Shown here: one piece after another, positions 33,347 through 45,365 of the stretch | Position numbering within the stretch: the stretch's first letter is position 1 | Layout: the number at the start of each line of letters is the position of its first letter | Origin: Alphaproteobacteria bacterium | GTDB lineage: Bacteria; Pseudomonadota; Alphaproteobacteria; Ferrovibrionales; Ferrovibrionaceae | Direction: 5' to 3' | Length of the DNA: 64,000 nt | Assembly (NCBI GenBank): GCA_017307375.1 | Contig: JAFKFH010000023.1 | Coordinates: 62,001 to 126,000 of the forward strand | The notes under the pieces: model-generated | Databases searched by the model: none | What the model was told of the DNA's origin: nothing | The model's input: only the letters and a program-made list of their open reading frames with translations | Position numbers and translations under genes: made by a program

Positions 33347-33551
33347 CGCCCCTCTCGCCCCCGGGTCCGGCCGCCCGGTCCTGACGGCAGGCCGGCCGAG
33401 GGCGGACTGTACACGACGCGAACGGCCGAGGTAAGGGTTTGGGCGGGCGAGCAGATTCCGGCCCGGCAGATTCCGCGTGCCTCGGCGCGGCTGTCTGCTA
33501 TAGTCCCGCGCTTCCGAGCAACCTTGGATACCCGCAAGACCGGAGAGGACG
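33347..33551. promoter_or_regulatory. Divergent promoter region, ABC transporter / prfC
   Basis: This 205-base gap between divergent genes must hold both promoters. A TATAGT at 33499-33504, 48 bases before the prfC start, could be a -10 element, with no strong -35 match. I see no gene, repeat or terminator in it. Confidence 0.4.
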
Positions 33552-35162
33552 ATGTCCGTCGCCCCTGTTGCCATGCCGATTGCCGCGGCCGCCGACCAGC
33601 CGCTGCCGCGACGCACGTTCGCCATCATCGCCCATCCGGACGCCGGCAAGACCACGCTGACCGAAAAGCTGCTGAAGGTCGGCGGCGCGATCCGCCTAGC
33701 CGGCGAGGTCAAGGCACGCGGCGAGCGGCGGCGCACCCGGTCCGACTGGATGGCGATCGAGCAGCAACGCGGCATCTCGGTCTCGTCGTCGGTGCTGACC
33801 TTCGAGTACCGCGACATCATGTTCAACCTGCTGGACACGCCGGGCCACGAGGACTTCTCGGAAGATACCTACCGCACGCTGACCGCGGTCGATTCCGCGG
33901 TCATGGTGCTCGACGCGGCCAAGGGCATCGAGGCGCAGACCCGCAAGCTGTTCGAAGTCTGCCGGATGCGCGACATCCCGATCATCACCTTCATCAACAA
34001 GATCGACCGCGAAAGCCGCGATCCGTTCGAACTGCTGGACGAGATCGGCTCGACCCTGGCGCTCGACGTCACCCCGATGAACTGGCCGATCGGCATGGGC
34101 GTCGACTTCAAGGGCGCCTTCGACCTGCGACGCAACAAGCTGATGCTGCCGAGCGCGGGCGGTGGCGAACTGCCGCAGAGCCTCGACGTCTCCGGCCCCG
34201 ACGACGCGGCGCTGGACCAGCGCATGCCGGCCGAGCGGGTGGCCGAATTCCGCGAGGCGGCCGAGCTGGCCCTGTCGGCCTGCCCCGCGCCGGACATCGA
34301 CAGCTATCGCGGCGGCCACATGACGCCGGTCTATTTCGGCAGCGCGCTGAAGGATTTCGGCGTCGACGTCCTGCTCGACGGCCTGGCCGACCTCGCCCCG
34401 CCGCCACGCGCCCAGCCGGCCGAGCCGCGCGCGGTCGACCCCGACGAGCCCAAGGTCACCGGCTTCGTCTTCAAGGTCCAGGCCAACATGGACCCGAACC
34501 ATCGCGACCGCATCGCCTTCCTCCGCCTCTGCTCGGGCCGCTTCCGCCGCGGCATGAAGCTGAAGCAGAGTGCCACCGGCAAGGTGATGGCGATCCACAA
34601 CCCGATCTTCTTCTTCGCCCAGGACCGCGAACTGGCCGAGGAAGCCTTCCCCGGCGACATCCTGGGCATCCCGAACCATGGCACGCTGCGCGTCGGCGAC
34701 ACGCTGACCGAGGGCGAGGCGCTGCGCTTCACCGGGATCCCCAGCTTCGCACCGGAAATCCTGCGCCGCGTCCGGCTGGGCGACCCGATGAAGGCCAAGC
34801 AGCTCAAGCGCGCGCTGGAGGACCTGGCCGAGGAAGGCGTGACCCAGCTGTTCAAGCCGATGATCGGCTCGGCCTGGGTGGTCGGCGTCGTCGGCCAGCT
34901 GCAGCTCGACGTGCTGTCCTCGCGGATCGTCGCCGAATACGGCGTCGACATGGGCTTCGAGGCCGCGCCGTTCGAGACCGCACGCTGGATCTCGGCGGAC
35001 GACAAGGCCGAGATCACCCGCTTCATCGAGAAGAACCGCGGCGCCATGGCCGAGGACCGCGACGGCGCCCCGGTCTACCTCGCCCGCAATGCCTGGGAAC
35101 TCGGCTATACCGAGCGCGAATGGCCCAACATCCGCTTTGCCGCGACCCGCGAGCGGAGCTGA
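33552..35162 (+). CDS. prfC: Peptide chain release factor 3
   Basis: The 536-residue protein is a translational GTPase of the RF3 family: G1 HPDAGKTT, a GERRRTRSDWMAIEQQRGISVSSS switch I typical of RF3, G3 DTPGHEDF, G4 NKID, then domain II (FKVQANMDPNHRDRIAFLRLCSGRF) and a C-terminal domain. RF3 removes class I release factors from ribosomes after termination. The length is close to E. coli RF3 (529). Start ATG 33552 follows GGAGAGG. RF3 is absent from many alphaproteobacteria, so its presence is mildly informative. Confidence 0.96.
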   Translation: MSVAPVAMPIAAAADQPLPRRTFAIIAHPDAGKTTLTEKLLKVGGAIRLAGEVKARGERRRTRSDWMAIEQQRGISVSSSVLTFEYRDIMFNLLDTPGHEDFSEDTYRTLTAVDSAVMVLDAAKGIEAQTRKLFEVCRMRDIPIITFINKIDRESRDPFELLDEIGSTLALDVTPMNWPIGMGVDFKGAFDLRRNKLMLPSAGGGELPQSLDVSGPDDAALDQRMPAERVAEFREAAELALSACPAPDIDSYRGGHMTPVYFGSALKDFGVDVLLDGLADLAPPPRAQPAEPRAVDPDEPKVTGFVFKVQANMDPNHRDRIAFLRLCSGRFRRGMKLKQSATGKVMAIHNPIFFFAQDRELAEEAFPGDILGIPNHGTLRVGDTLTEGEALRFTGIPSFAPEILRRVRLGDPMKAKQLKRALEDLAEEGVTQLFKPMIGSAWVVGVVGQLQLDVLSSRIVAEYGVDMGFEAAPFETARWISADDKAEITRFIEKNRGAMAEDRDGAPVYLARNAWELGYTEREWPNIRFAATRERS

Positions 35163-35233
35163 TCGCCCGCGGTCATCGCGCATAACGGTCTTTGCTGCTA
35201 TCCTCCCCGCCAAAAGAGGGAGGAAGGCCTGAC

Positions 35234-36826
35234 ATGACCAGGATCTGGCGCGTCGCGTTGCTGCTTGCCGCCTTGACCGCGGGCGGCCCCGCCCTGGCCC
35301 AGAACGGCTATTCGTTCCTTGACGCCGACGCCTCGCCCCTCGACTACCGCCAGGCCTCGGTCCGGCCGCAGCGCGGGTGCGACAGCCTGCGGTCGCTCGG
35401 CGAGACCGATGTCACGATCATCGCGGCCGAGACCATTCCCGCCGCCGGGGCGGTACCCGAACATTGCCGGGTCAGCGGCCTGATCAGCCCGGAGATCCGT
35501 TTCGAGGTCAATCTGCCGGTCGTCTGGAACCGCCGCTTCTACATGTTCGGCAATGGCGGCGCCGCCGGCGAGACGCCCGAGACCGCGGCCCGGCCGCAGA
35601 CGCGGGCGACGGCCTTGACCCAGGGATTTGCCGTCGCCTCGACCAATACCGGCCACGACGCGACGCGCGAGCCGCTGGCGAGCTTCGGGGGCAGCGAGCA
35701 GAAGAAGATCGACTACGCCTTCCGGGCCGTCCATCTGACCGCGGTGCATGCCAAGCGCCTGACGGCGGCCTACTACGACCGCGCCCCGGCCTATGCCTAC
35801 TGGGACGGATGCTCGACCGGCGGGCGCCAGGGCCTGATGGAAGCCCAGCGCTTCCCGGGGGATTTCGACGGACTGGTGGTCGGCGCGCCGGTACTGAACT
35901 TCACCGCCACCAACCAGTTCGACCTGTGGAGTGCCAGGGTGCTGGCCGAGAACCCGATCGGCGAACCGCAATTGCGGCTGATCGCGGCCAAGGTGGCGGC
36001 GCTGTGCGGCAATGCCGACGGGGTGGTCGAGGACCCGCGCGCCTGCCGCTTCGACCCGGCCCGCGACCTGCCGATCTGCGCGGCCGGAACGGCCGCGTCG
36101 GACGCCTGCGTCACCGCCGGCCAGGCTGGGGCACTGGCCAAGCTCTATGCCGGCCCGATGGCGCAGGGAAAGCCGTATTTCTTCGGGATCGAACCGGGCA
36201 CGGAAGCCTGGGGCACGCCGTCCTTCGGCCCGCCGATGCCGGAAGTCTCGGGCTGGGACCGCTGGTTCCTGGCCCCGGAAGGCCAGCGCAACATCCATCT
36301 TGCCTACGGCGAGAGCTTCACCAAGTTTCTGGCCTTCCCCGCCGTCGATCCGAACTTCGACTGGAAGACCTACGATTTCGACCGCGACCCCGGGCGCAGC
36401 GCGGCCTGGGGCCGGGTGGTCAACGCCACCGACCCCGACCTTTCGGGGCTGCGCAGCCGGGGCGGCAAGATCCTGATGTATTTCGGCTGGGCCGATCCGG
36501 CGCTGATGCCGCGCATGGGCGTCGACTACTACGAAAAGGCGGTCGCGGCGAACGGGCCGGGCACGCGCGACTTCTTCAGGCTGTTCATGGTTCCCGGCAT
36601 GTTTCACTGCCGCGGCGGCAACGGCACCGACCGCTTCGACGCGATGACCGCGTTGATCAACTGGGTCGAGAACGGGCGCGCGCCCGACCGTATCGAGGCC
36701 GCACGGGTGATCGATGGCCGGTCGGTACGGAGCCGGCCGCTCTGCCCCTATCCGCAGGTCGCCCGCCACGACGGCCGGGGGCCGGCCGACAAGGCGGGAA
36801 GCTTCGCCTGTCGCGATCCCGGCTGA
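35234..36826 (+). CDS. Tannase/feruloyl esterase family secreted hydrolase
   Basis: The 530-residue protein has a signal peptide (about residues 1-23, ending ALAQ) and the tannase/feruloyl esterase signature: nucleophile Ser in CSTGGRQG, acid Asp in GWADPALMP and His in GMFHCRGG. The adjacent Cys of CS and HC are the disulfide pair that joins the triad in this family. It hydrolyses aromatic esters outside the cytoplasm, releasing phenolic acids such as ferulate or gallate. Start ATG 35234 is preceded by GGGAGGAAGG. It stands alone in transcription, with 71 bases after prfC. Confidence 0.92.
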   Translation: MTRIWRVALLLAALTAGGPALAQNGYSFLDADASPLDYRQASVRPQRGCDSLRSLGETDVTIIAAETIPAAGAVPEHCRVSGLISPEIRFEVNLPVVWNRRFYMFGNGGAAGETPETAARPQTRATALTQGFAVASTNTGHDATREPLASFGGSEQKKIDYAFRAVHLTAVHAKRLTAAYYDRAPAYAYWDGCSTGGRQGLMEAQRFPGDFDGLVVGAPVLNFTATNQFDLWSARVLAENPIGEPQLRLIAAKVAALCGNADGVVEDPRACRFDPARDLPICAAGTAASDACVTAGQAGALAKLYAGPMAQGKPYFFGIEPGTEAWGTPSFGPPMPEVSGWDRWFLAPEGQRNIHLAYGESFTKFLAFPAVDPNFDWKTYDFDRDPGRSAAWGRVVNATDPDLSGLRSRGGKILMYFGWADPALMPRMGVDYYEKAVAANGPGTRDFFRLFMVPGMFHCRGGNGTDRFDAMTALINWVENGRAPDRIEAARVIDGRSVRSRPLCPYPQVARHDGRGPADKAGSFACRDPG

Positions 36827-36886
36827 CCCCGGAGGGGCGAATCCGCACGGTTATCGACCCCCGTGGACGCGGCCGTCGCGACCGTT

Positions 36887-36903
36887 GCGCCCGGCCCGGG
36901 CGC
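36887..36903 (+). terminator. Small GC hairpin after the tannase-family gene
   Basis: GCGCCCG (36887-36893) and CGGGCGC (36897-36903) form a perfect 7-bp stem around GCC, 61 bases past the tannase-family stop. No T-run follows directly, so it is a weak terminator candidate. The rest of the 283-base gap up to dnaN has no convincing gene. Confidence 0.4.
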
Positions 36904-36986
36904 GCCGCCGCTTACATTCTTCCCCAAGCCACTGAAATGAAACAATTTTCCGCGCCGCAAAACGATAGGGCGGCATCCCGCTTTTT

Positions 36987-37018
36987 TTGACGCAAGAAAG
37001 GCCCGGATTTGCTAGTAT
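36987..37018 (+). promoter_or_regulatory. Possible promoter of the dnaN-recF-gyrB operon
   Basis: A run of seven T (36982-36988) leads into TTGACG (36987-36992), a good -35 match. A -10-like TAGTAT lies at 37013-37018 (20-base spacing), or TGCTAG at 37010-37015 (17-base spacing). Neither -10 is strong, so the assignment is tentative. dnaN starts at 37110. Confidence 0.4.
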
Positions 37019-37109
37019 TTGCGGCCCTTTAGGCCGGGTTTGAAGCGGCGGTCCCGAATCGGGGAACCGGAAGCGATCATCCCACATGGAATTGGTGCCT
37101 GGTGACGTC

Positions 37110-38228
37110 ATGAAGCTCAGAATCGAACGCGCCGCTCTGCTCGCCTCGCTCGGCCATGTCCAGAGCGTCGTCGAACGCCGCAACACCATTCCGATCCTGT
37201 CGAACGTGCAGATCGAGGCGTCGGAGGCGATGCTGGCGCTGACCGCGACCGATCTCGATCTCGCCGTGGTCGACAAGATCATGGCGACGGTCGAGCGCCC
37301 CGGCGCCACTACCGTGCCCGCCCATACGTTCTACGACATCGTCCGCAAGCTGCCCGACGGGGCCGAGATCGAGCTGACCTACGACCAGGCCCAGCGCCGC
37401 CTGGCGATCCGGGCCGGCCGCTCGTCGTTCCAGCTGTCCTGCCTGCCCAAGGAAGACTTCCCCGTCATGGCGACGGGCGACCTGCCGCACCAGTTCAGCC
37501 TGGGGGCCGAGGCGCTGAAGCGCCTGATCGACAAGACCCGCTTCGCCATCTCGACCGAAGAGACGCGCTATTACCTGAACGGCATCTACCTGCATGCGGC
37601 GGCGACCGCCGGCGTGCCGATGCTGCGTGCCGTCGCCACCGACGGCCACCGCCTCGCCCGCTCGGAGACGCCGTTGCCGTCGGGCGCCGCCGGCATGACC
37701 GGGGTGATCATCCCGCGCAAGACGGTCAACGAATTGCGCAAGCTGGTCGACGGTGCCGAAACCGACGTCGCCATCGCGCTGTCCGACACCAAGATCCGCT
37801 TCACCTTCGACCAGGTCGTGCTGGTCTCCAAGCTGATCGACGGGACCTTCCCGGATTACGAGCGGGTGATTCCGCAGGGCAACGACAAGCAGCTCGAGGT
37901 CGACGCCAAGAGCTTCGCCCAGGCCGTCGACCGCGTCGCCACCATTTCGACCGAGAAGAGCCGGGCGGTGAAGATGGCGCTCGACAACGGGCGTATCACG
38001 CTGTCGGCGACCAGCCCCGACCAGGGCTCGGCGATCGAGGAACTGACCGCGTCCTATGCCGGCGGCGGGCTCGAGATCGGCTTCAACTCGAAATACCTGC
38101 TCGACATCACCGGGCAGATCGAGGGCGATACCGCGCAATTCCGCCTGGCCGACGCCGCCTCGCCGACCCTGGTGCGCGATGCGGGCGACGAAAGCGCGCT
38201 CTACGTCCTGATGCCGATGCGGGTTTGA
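37110..38228 (+). CDS. dnaN: DNA polymerase III beta subunit (sliding clamp)
   Basis: The 372-residue protein is the beta clamp: three repeated clamp domains, starting MKLRIERAALLASLGHVQSVVERRNTIPILSNV, with EIGFNSKYLLDI and a C-terminal ALYVLMPMRV that ends the last domain. Clamp dimers encircle DNA and tether polymerase III. The frame is open from 37086, but ATG 37110 gives the normal N-terminus and length. recF starts within 17 bases of the stop and gyrB follows; dnaA is not upstream, as in many alphaproteobacteria. Confidence 0.97.
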   Translation: MKLRIERAALLASLGHVQSVVERRNTIPILSNVQIEASEAMLALTATDLDLAVVDKIMATVERPGATTVPAHTFYDIVRKLPDGAEIELTYDQAQRRLAIRAGRSSFQLSCLPKEDFPVMATGDLPHQFSLGAEALKRLIDKTRFAISTEETRYYLNGIYLHAAATAGVPMLRAVATDGHRLARSETPLPSGAAGMTGVIIPRKTVNELRKLVDGAETDVAIALSDTKIRFTFDQVVLVSKLIDGTFPDYERVIPQGNDKQLEVDAKSFAQAVDRVATISTEKSRAVKMALDNGRITLSATSPDQGSAIEELTASYAGGGLEIGFNSKYLLDITGQIEGDTAQFRLADAASPTLVRDAGDESALYVLMPMRV

Positions 38229-38245
38229 GTGAAGAAGACCGCCCG

Positions 38246-39430
38246 ATGACCGCCGTCGCGACGTCGCGCGCGGCGACCGCCAGCTCGCCTACGCCGGCCA
38301 GCGTCAGCCTCTCGCGCCTGACGCTTACCGACTTTCGCAACTACACGGCGCTGCGGCTCGAGGTCGATCCCCGCCCGGTGGTGCTGACCGGCCCGAACGG
38401 CGCCGGCAAGACCAACCTGATCGAGGCGATCTCGCTGCTCAATCCCGGTCGCGGCCTGCGCCGCGCCGCACTGGCCGAGGTGACGCGCCAGGGCGCGGCC
38501 GGCGGGTTCGGCATCAGCGCCCGCCTCGGCACCCCCGCCGGCGACCTCGATCTCGGCACCGGCATCCAGCCGGCGACCGCCGGCGAGCCGGAGCGGCGGC
38601 TGGTCCGCGTCAACGGCGCCAATGCCTCGGGGCCGGCGGTGATGGCCGAGCATCTGTCGCTGGTCTGGCTGACGCCGGCGATGGACCGGCTGTTCGTGGA
38701 AGCGGCGTCCGAGCGGCGCCGCTTCCTCGACCGGCTGGTCCATGGCGTCGACCCGGGCCATGCCCGCCGCGTCTCGGCCTACGAGAAGGCGATGCGCGAA
38801 CGCTCGCGCCTGCTGCGCGAAGGGCGCAACGATCCGCGCTGGCTGGGCGCGCTGGAAGACACCATGGCCGGGCATGGCATCGCCATCGCGGCGGCGCGCC
38901 GCGACCTGATCGCCCGGCTCGATGCCGCCCTGGCGCTGGGGTCGAGCGTGTTCCCCACCGCCGATCTCGCCATCGACGGCCTGCTGGAAGGCTGGCTGGG
39001 CGAGACCACGGCGGTCGACGCCGAGGACCGGTTCCGCGCCCGGCTGGCCGCCAATCGCGGCCGCGACGCCGAGGCGGGCGCGGCGACCAGCGGCCCGCAC
39101 AAGAGCGACCTGCAGGCCCGCCACGTCCAGCGCGACATGCCGGCAGCGCTGTGCTCGACCGGCGAGCAGAAGGCGCTTTTGATCGCCATCGTGCTGGCCA
39201 ATGCCAAGATCATCGCCGCCCGCCGGGCACAGGCCCCGATCCTGCTGCTCGACGAACTGGTCGCCCATCTCGACCGGGTGCGGCGCCAGGCCCTGTTCGA
39301 CGAAATTGCCGCATTGCGCGCCCAGGCGTGGATGACCGGCACCGACCAATCCCTTTTCGACGACTGGGGCGATCGCGCCCAGTTCCTCGCCGTCCTGGGC
39401 GGCGAGGTGGTCGTCGATCGCAAGCCTTGA
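38246..39430 (+). CDS. recF: DNA replication/repair protein RecF
   Basis: The 394-residue SMC-like ATPase has Walker A GPNGAGKT (49-56), a signature-like STGEQKALLIAIVLA segment and Walker B LLLDELVAHLD near the C-terminus. RecF loads RecA at gapped DNA with RecO and RecR. I chose ATG 38246; a TTG at 38225 overlapping the dnaN stop would add seven residues. The first 20 residues before SLSRLTLTDFRNYT are a poorly conserved extension. It lies in the dnaN-recF-gyrB operon. Confidence 0.95.
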   Translation: MTAVATSRAATASSPTPASVSLSRLTLTDFRNYTALRLEVDPRPVVLTGPNGAGKTNLIEAISLLNPGRGLRRAALAEVTRQGAAGGFGISARLGTPAGDLDLGTGIQPATAGEPERRLVRVNGANASGPAVMAEHLSLVWLTPAMDRLFVEAASERRRFLDRLVHGVDPGHARRVSAYEKAMRERSRLLREGRNDPRWLGALEDTMAGHGIAIAAARRDLIARLDAALALGSSVFPTADLAIDGLLEGWLGETTAVDAEDRFRARLAANRGRDAEAGAATSGPHKSDLQARHVQRDMPAALCSTGEQKALLIAIVLANAKIIAARRAQAPILLLDELVAHLDRVRRQALFDEIAALRAQAWMTGTDQSLFDDWGDRAQFLAVLGGEVVVDRKP

Positions 39431-39440
39431 AGCGGAGTAG

Positions 39441-41900
<2,460 letters not shown>

Positions 41901-41927
41901 GCGCGCGCCGCCCCCTTCAGTCGATTT

Positions 41928-41971
41928 TCGGGCCCTGCCAGTCGTTGCGACCGCCAGGGCCCGATTTGTTT
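41928..41971 (+). terminator. Rho-independent terminator after gyrB
   Basis: Stem arms TCGGGCCCTG (41928-41937) and CAGGGCCCGA (41955-41964) pair perfectly; a smaller GTCG/CGAC pair sits in the loop. The stem is followed by TTTGTTT (41965-41971). It begins 28 bases after the gyrB stop. Confidence 0.85.
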
Positions 41972-42000
41972 AACGGGCACGAAATCAGGAGAGGTCGGCC

Positions 42001-43122
42001 ATGGCCGCGACCATCACCGTCATGGCGGACAGGCTCGTCGCCGCCGTCGCCGCCATTTGCCTGGCGAGCGGCAGCGATGCGCGCGAGGCCGACCTGGTGG
42101 CGAGGAACCTGGTCCTCGCCAATCTGAGCGGCCATGACAGCCACGGTGTCGGCATGCTGCCGAACTATATTCCTGCCGTGGTCGAGGGGCGCCTCGAGGT
42201 CAACAGGCACGTGCGGGTCGACGGCGACGTCGGCGCCATCCTCAACCTCGACGGCGGCATGGGGTACGGCCAGGTCATCGGGCGCGAAGCCATGGCGCTC
42301 GGCATCCGCCGCGCCGCCGAGATCGGCGCCTGCGTCGTCGCGTTGCGCGACAGCCACCATCTCGGCCGGATCGGCGAGTGGGGCGAGCAATGCGCTGCCG
42401 CCGGCATGATCTCGACCCATTACGTCAACGTCGTCGGCCGGCCGCCGATGGTGGCGCCGCATGGCGGCTCGGATGCGCGGTTCCTGACCAATCCGTATTG
42501 CTGCGCCATTCCCGCCACCGAGCCCTGCGGCGACCCGATCGTGCTGGACATGGCGACGTCGCGGATCGCGATGGGCAAGGTCCGCGTGGCGATGAACAAG
42601 GGCGAGCAGGTCGCAAGCGGTACGCTGATCGATGCTCACGGCCATCCGACCACCGACCCGCGCACCGCCTTCGTCCCCCCGACCGGTGCCATCCTGCCGT
42701 TCGGCGAGCACAAGGGATATGGCCTCGCCGTCATCGCCGAACTGCTGGCCGGCGCCTTCACCGGCGGCAGCACGATGCAACCCGGCAGCTGGGCCCGGAA
42801 TACCATCACCAACAACATGCTTTCGATCATCATCGACCCCGCCAGGCTGGGCGGTGCCGATCAGTGGCGCGACGAGGCCCGGGCCTTCGTCGATTTCGTC
42901 CGCGCCTCGCCGCCGGCGCCTGGGTCGGACGGCGTGATGATCCCCGGCGAGCCCGAGCGCCGCACCCGGGCGACCCGCAGCCGCGAGGGCATTCCGATCG
43001 ATGCCGCCACCTGGGCCGAGATCGTCGCGGCCGGCGAGCTGGTCGGCGTCGATGCCGATCGGACCAACGCTACGGCGGGCGCGCCGTCGCAGCACGATTC
43101 ACAAGGAGGAACCCATGCCTAA
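42001..43122 (+). CDS. Malate/lactate/ureidoglycolate dehydrogenase family oxidoreductase
   Basis: The 373-residue protein belongs to the LDH2/YlbC/ComC family of NAD(P)-dependent dehydrogenases: DSHGVGMLPNYI near residue 50, a central LDMATSRIAMGKVRVAMNKG segment and an FGEHKGYGLAVIAELLAGAFTGG cofactor region. Family members oxidise 2-hydroxy acids such as malate, ureidoglycolate or sulfolactate, or reduce cyclic imines. The start follows GGAGAGG. The next gene (DUF1330) overlaps its 3' end by eight bases, suggesting co-transcription. Confidence 0.9.
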   Translation: MAATITVMADRLVAAVAAICLASGSDAREADLVARNLVLANLSGHDSHGVGMLPNYIPAVVEGRLEVNRHVRVDGDVGAILNLDGGMGYGQVIGREAMALGIRRAAEIGACVVALRDSHHLGRIGEWGEQCAAAGMISTHYVNVVGRPPMVAPHGGSDARFLTNPYCCAIPATEPCGDPIVLDMATSRIAMGKVRVAMNKGEQVASGTLIDAHGHPTTDPRTAFVPPTGAILPFGEHKGYGLAVIAELLAGAFTGGSTMQPGSWARNTITNNMLSIIIDPARLGGADQWRDEARAFVDFVRASPPAPGSDGVMIPGEPERRTRATRSREGIPIDAATWAEIVAAGELVGVDADRTNATAGAPSQHDSQGGTHA

Positions 43123-43426
43123 AGGTTACTGGATCGCCCTGGTCGATGTGAACGACCCGGAGGGCTACAAGGCCTATGTCCGGGCAAACGCCGCAGCCTT
43201 CAAGAAGTATGGTGCGCGATTCCTGGTGCGCGGTGGCGAGGGTGAGCGGGTCGAGGGCAGCATGCGCGCCCGCATCGTCGTCATCGAGTTTCCCGACTAC
43301 CAGACCGCGGTCGACTGCTACCATTCGCCGGAATACAAGGAAGCGCTTGCCCTGCGCCTGCCCTATTCGACCGGCGACGTCAGCATCGTTCGCGGCTACG
43401 ATGGCCCGCAGCCGGGTGACGGATGA
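43115..43426 (+). CDS. DUF1330 domain protein
   Basis: The 103-residue protein matches the DUF1330 ferredoxin-like alpha/beta fold, related to dimeric monooxygenase-type (ABM) proteins: GYWIALVDVNDPEGYKAYVRANAAAF, FLVRGGEGERVEG, RIVVIEFPDYQTAVDCYHSPEY. The function is unknown. The start ATG 43115 has a strong AAGGAGG site and overlaps the end of the preceding dehydrogenase by eight bases, so the two are translationally linked. Confidence 0.92.
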   Translation: MPKGYWIALVDVNDPEGYKAYVRANAAAFKKYGARFLVRGGEGERVEGSMRARIVVIEFPDYQTAVDCYHSPEYKEALALRLPYSTGDVSIVRGYDGPQPGDG

Positions 43427-43497
43427 CCCTGGCGACCGTGCCGGGACAGTCGTCCTAGGCAAGCGCTGCGTACTGCCGGTGGAGGGGAGGTACCGCG

Positions 43498-43965
43498 ATG
43501 TCGCTATCCCTGCTTGCGGCCTTGACGATCGGCATCGTCGCCGGGCTGCGCACGATGACGGCACCCGCGGCGGTGAGCTGGGCGGCATCGCTTGGTCACC
43601 TTGACCTCTCCGGCAGCTGGCTCGCCTTTCTGGGCCATGGCTGGACCCCCTGGATCCTGACCGCCTTTGCCGCCCTCGAACTGGTCGGCGACAAGCTGCC
43701 GTCGACGCCGAGCCGCAAGGTCCCGCTGCAGTTCGGTGCCCGCCTGGTCTCCGGCGCCCTGGCCGGCGCCGCGCTCGGCATCGGCTCAGGGGGGCCGATC
43801 GCGGGACTGGCGGCCGGCCTGATCGGCGCGATCGCCGGCACGCTGGGCGGCAGCGCCCTGCGGGCCAGGATGGCGGCCGCCTTCGGCCGCGACCTGCCGG
43901 CGGCGCTTGTCGAGGACGGCGTGGCCGTCATCGCCGCCATCCTGATCGTCGGGGTGCTGGCATGA
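43498..43965 (+). CDS. DUF4126 family membrane protein
   Basis: The 155-residue hydrophobic protein has three to four membrane helices and the DUF4126 features GIVAGLRTMTAPAAVSWAASLG, ELVGDKLPSTPSR and the Gly-rich IAGLAAGLIGAIAGTLGGSALRA. The role is unknown. A GGAGGGGAGG site precedes the start. The TGA stop overlaps the start of the following flavoprotein gene (ATGA), so the two are probably co-translated. Confidence 0.88.
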   Translation: MSLSLLAALTIGIVAGLRTMTAPAAVSWAASLGHLDLSGSWLAFLGHGWTPWILTAFAALELVGDKLPSTPSRKVPLQFGARLVSGALAGAALGIGSGGPIAGLAAGLIGAIAGTLGGSALRARMAAAFGRDLPAALVEDGVAVIAAILIVGVLA

Positions 43966-45332
43966 TGCGGTTCGACGCCATCGTCATCGGCGCGGGCCAG
44001 GCCGGCCCGGCGCTGGCTGCGCGCCTGACCACGGCCGGGATGACGGTCGCGATGGTCGAACGCAAGTTCGTTGGCGGTACCTGCGTCAATGTCGGTTGCA
44101 TGCCGACCAAGACGCTGGTCGCAAGCGCCCGGGCGGCCCATGTCGCGCGCCGCGGCACCGATTACGGCGTGCTGTTCGACGGCCCGGTGCGCGTCGACAT
44201 GGGCAAGGTTCGGGAGCGCGCCCGGACCGTGGCCCTGAACGCCCGCGGCAATGTCGACGCCTGGCTGCGCGGGATGAGGGGCCTCACCTTCTTTGCCGGC
44301 CATGCGTGTCTCGAAGGGGCTGACCGGGTCCGGGTCGGCGGCGACCTGCTGACCGCGCCACGCATCTTTCTCAATGTCGGCGGACGTACGGCGATACCCC
44401 CGATGCCGGGGTTGGACAAGGTGCCCTACCTGACCAGTTCGACGATCCTGCAGCTCGACCGGCTGCCGCGCCATCTCGTGGTGGTAGGCGGCAGCTATAT
44501 CGGGCTCGAGTTCGCGCAGATGTATCGGCGGTTCGGGGCGGCAGTGACGATCATCGAGCGCGGACCACGGCTGGTCGCCCGCGAGGATGACGACGTTTCC
44601 GAAGCGATCCGCGGCATCCTCGAAGGCGAAGGCATCACCGTGAGGACCAGCGCCGGGCGGACGAGCTTCGCACCACACCCGGATGGCATTGCCGTGACGG
44701 TCGACGACGACGACGCCATCATCGGCTCGCATCTGCTGATCGCGGTCGGGCGCCGGCCTAACACCGACGATCTCGGCCTCGAATCCGCGGGCGTCGCCAC
44801 GGACGAGCGCGGCTACATCACGGTCGACGATGGGCTCCGGACCAGCGTGCCGGGCATCTGGGCGCTGGGCGACTGCAACGGCCGCGGTGCCTTCACCCAT
44901 ACCGCCTACAACGACTACGAGATCGTCGCCGCCAACCTGCTGGACGGCGAGGCGCGCAAGGTCTCGAGCCGAATTCCCGGCTACGCCCTCTATATCGATC
45001 CGCCGCTCGGTCGGGTCGGCCTGACCGAGCGCGAAGCGCGGGCATCCGGCCGCCGCATCGAGGTCGCGACCCGGCCAATGACCCGGGTAGGCCGCGCGGT
45101 GGAGCGGGGCGAGACCGCGGGCTTCATCAAGCTCGTCGCCGATGCCGACAGCCGCCAGATACTGGGCGCGGCCATCCTCGGCATCGAGGGTGACGAGGCG
45201 ATCCACGGCATTCTCGATGCGATGAATGCCGGGACGCCCTATCCCGTGCTGCAATGGGCGGTGCCGATCCACCCCACGGTGTCGGAACTGATCCCGACGG
45301 TGATCGGCAGCCTGCGACCGGCGGTCGGCTGA
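43962..45332 (+). CDS. FAD-dependent pyridine nucleotide-disulfide oxidoreductase (mercuric reductase-like)
   Basis: The 456-residue protein has FAD-binding GAGQAGPALAARL, the redox disulfide GGTCVNVGCMPTK (Cys41, Cys46), the NAD(P)-binding VVVGGSYIGLEFAQMY and GIWALGDCNGRGAFTH, and the C-terminal HPTVSELIPT dimerisation motif. It resembles mercuric reductase and lipoamide dehydrogenase but lacks the extra C-terminal Cys pair and N-terminal metal domain of MerA. The disulfide substrate is unknown. It overlaps the DUF4126 gene (ATGA). Confidence 0.9.
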   Translation: MMRFDAIVIGAGQAGPALAARLTTAGMTVAMVERKFVGGTCVNVGCMPTKTLVASARAAHVARRGTDYGVLFDGPVRVDMGKVRERARTVALNARGNVDAWLRGMRGLTFFAGHACLEGADRVRVGGDLLTAPRIFLNVGGRTAIPPMPGLDKVPYLTSSTILQLDRLPRHLVVVGGSYIGLEFAQMYRRFGAAVTIIERGPRLVAREDDDVSEAIRGILEGEGITVRTSAGRTSFAPHPDGIAVTVDDDDAIIGSHLLIAVGRRPNTDDLGLESAGVATDERGYITVDDGLRTSVPGIWALGDCNGRGAFTHTAYNDYEIVAANLLDGEARKVSSRIPGYALYIDPPLGRVGLTEREARASGRRIEVATRPMTRVGRAVERGETAGFIKLVADADSRQILGAAILGIEGDEAIHGILDAMNAGTPYPVLQWAVPIHPTVSELIPTVIGSLRPAVG

Positions 45333-45365
45333 TCGGCAACGATCGAGGCCCGCTTCAGCGCGCTC

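Noticed and set aside
36827-37109. Replication origin upstream of dnaN
   Set aside because: No cluster of DnaA boxes seen and dnaA is absent; only a candidate promoter and small hairpin.
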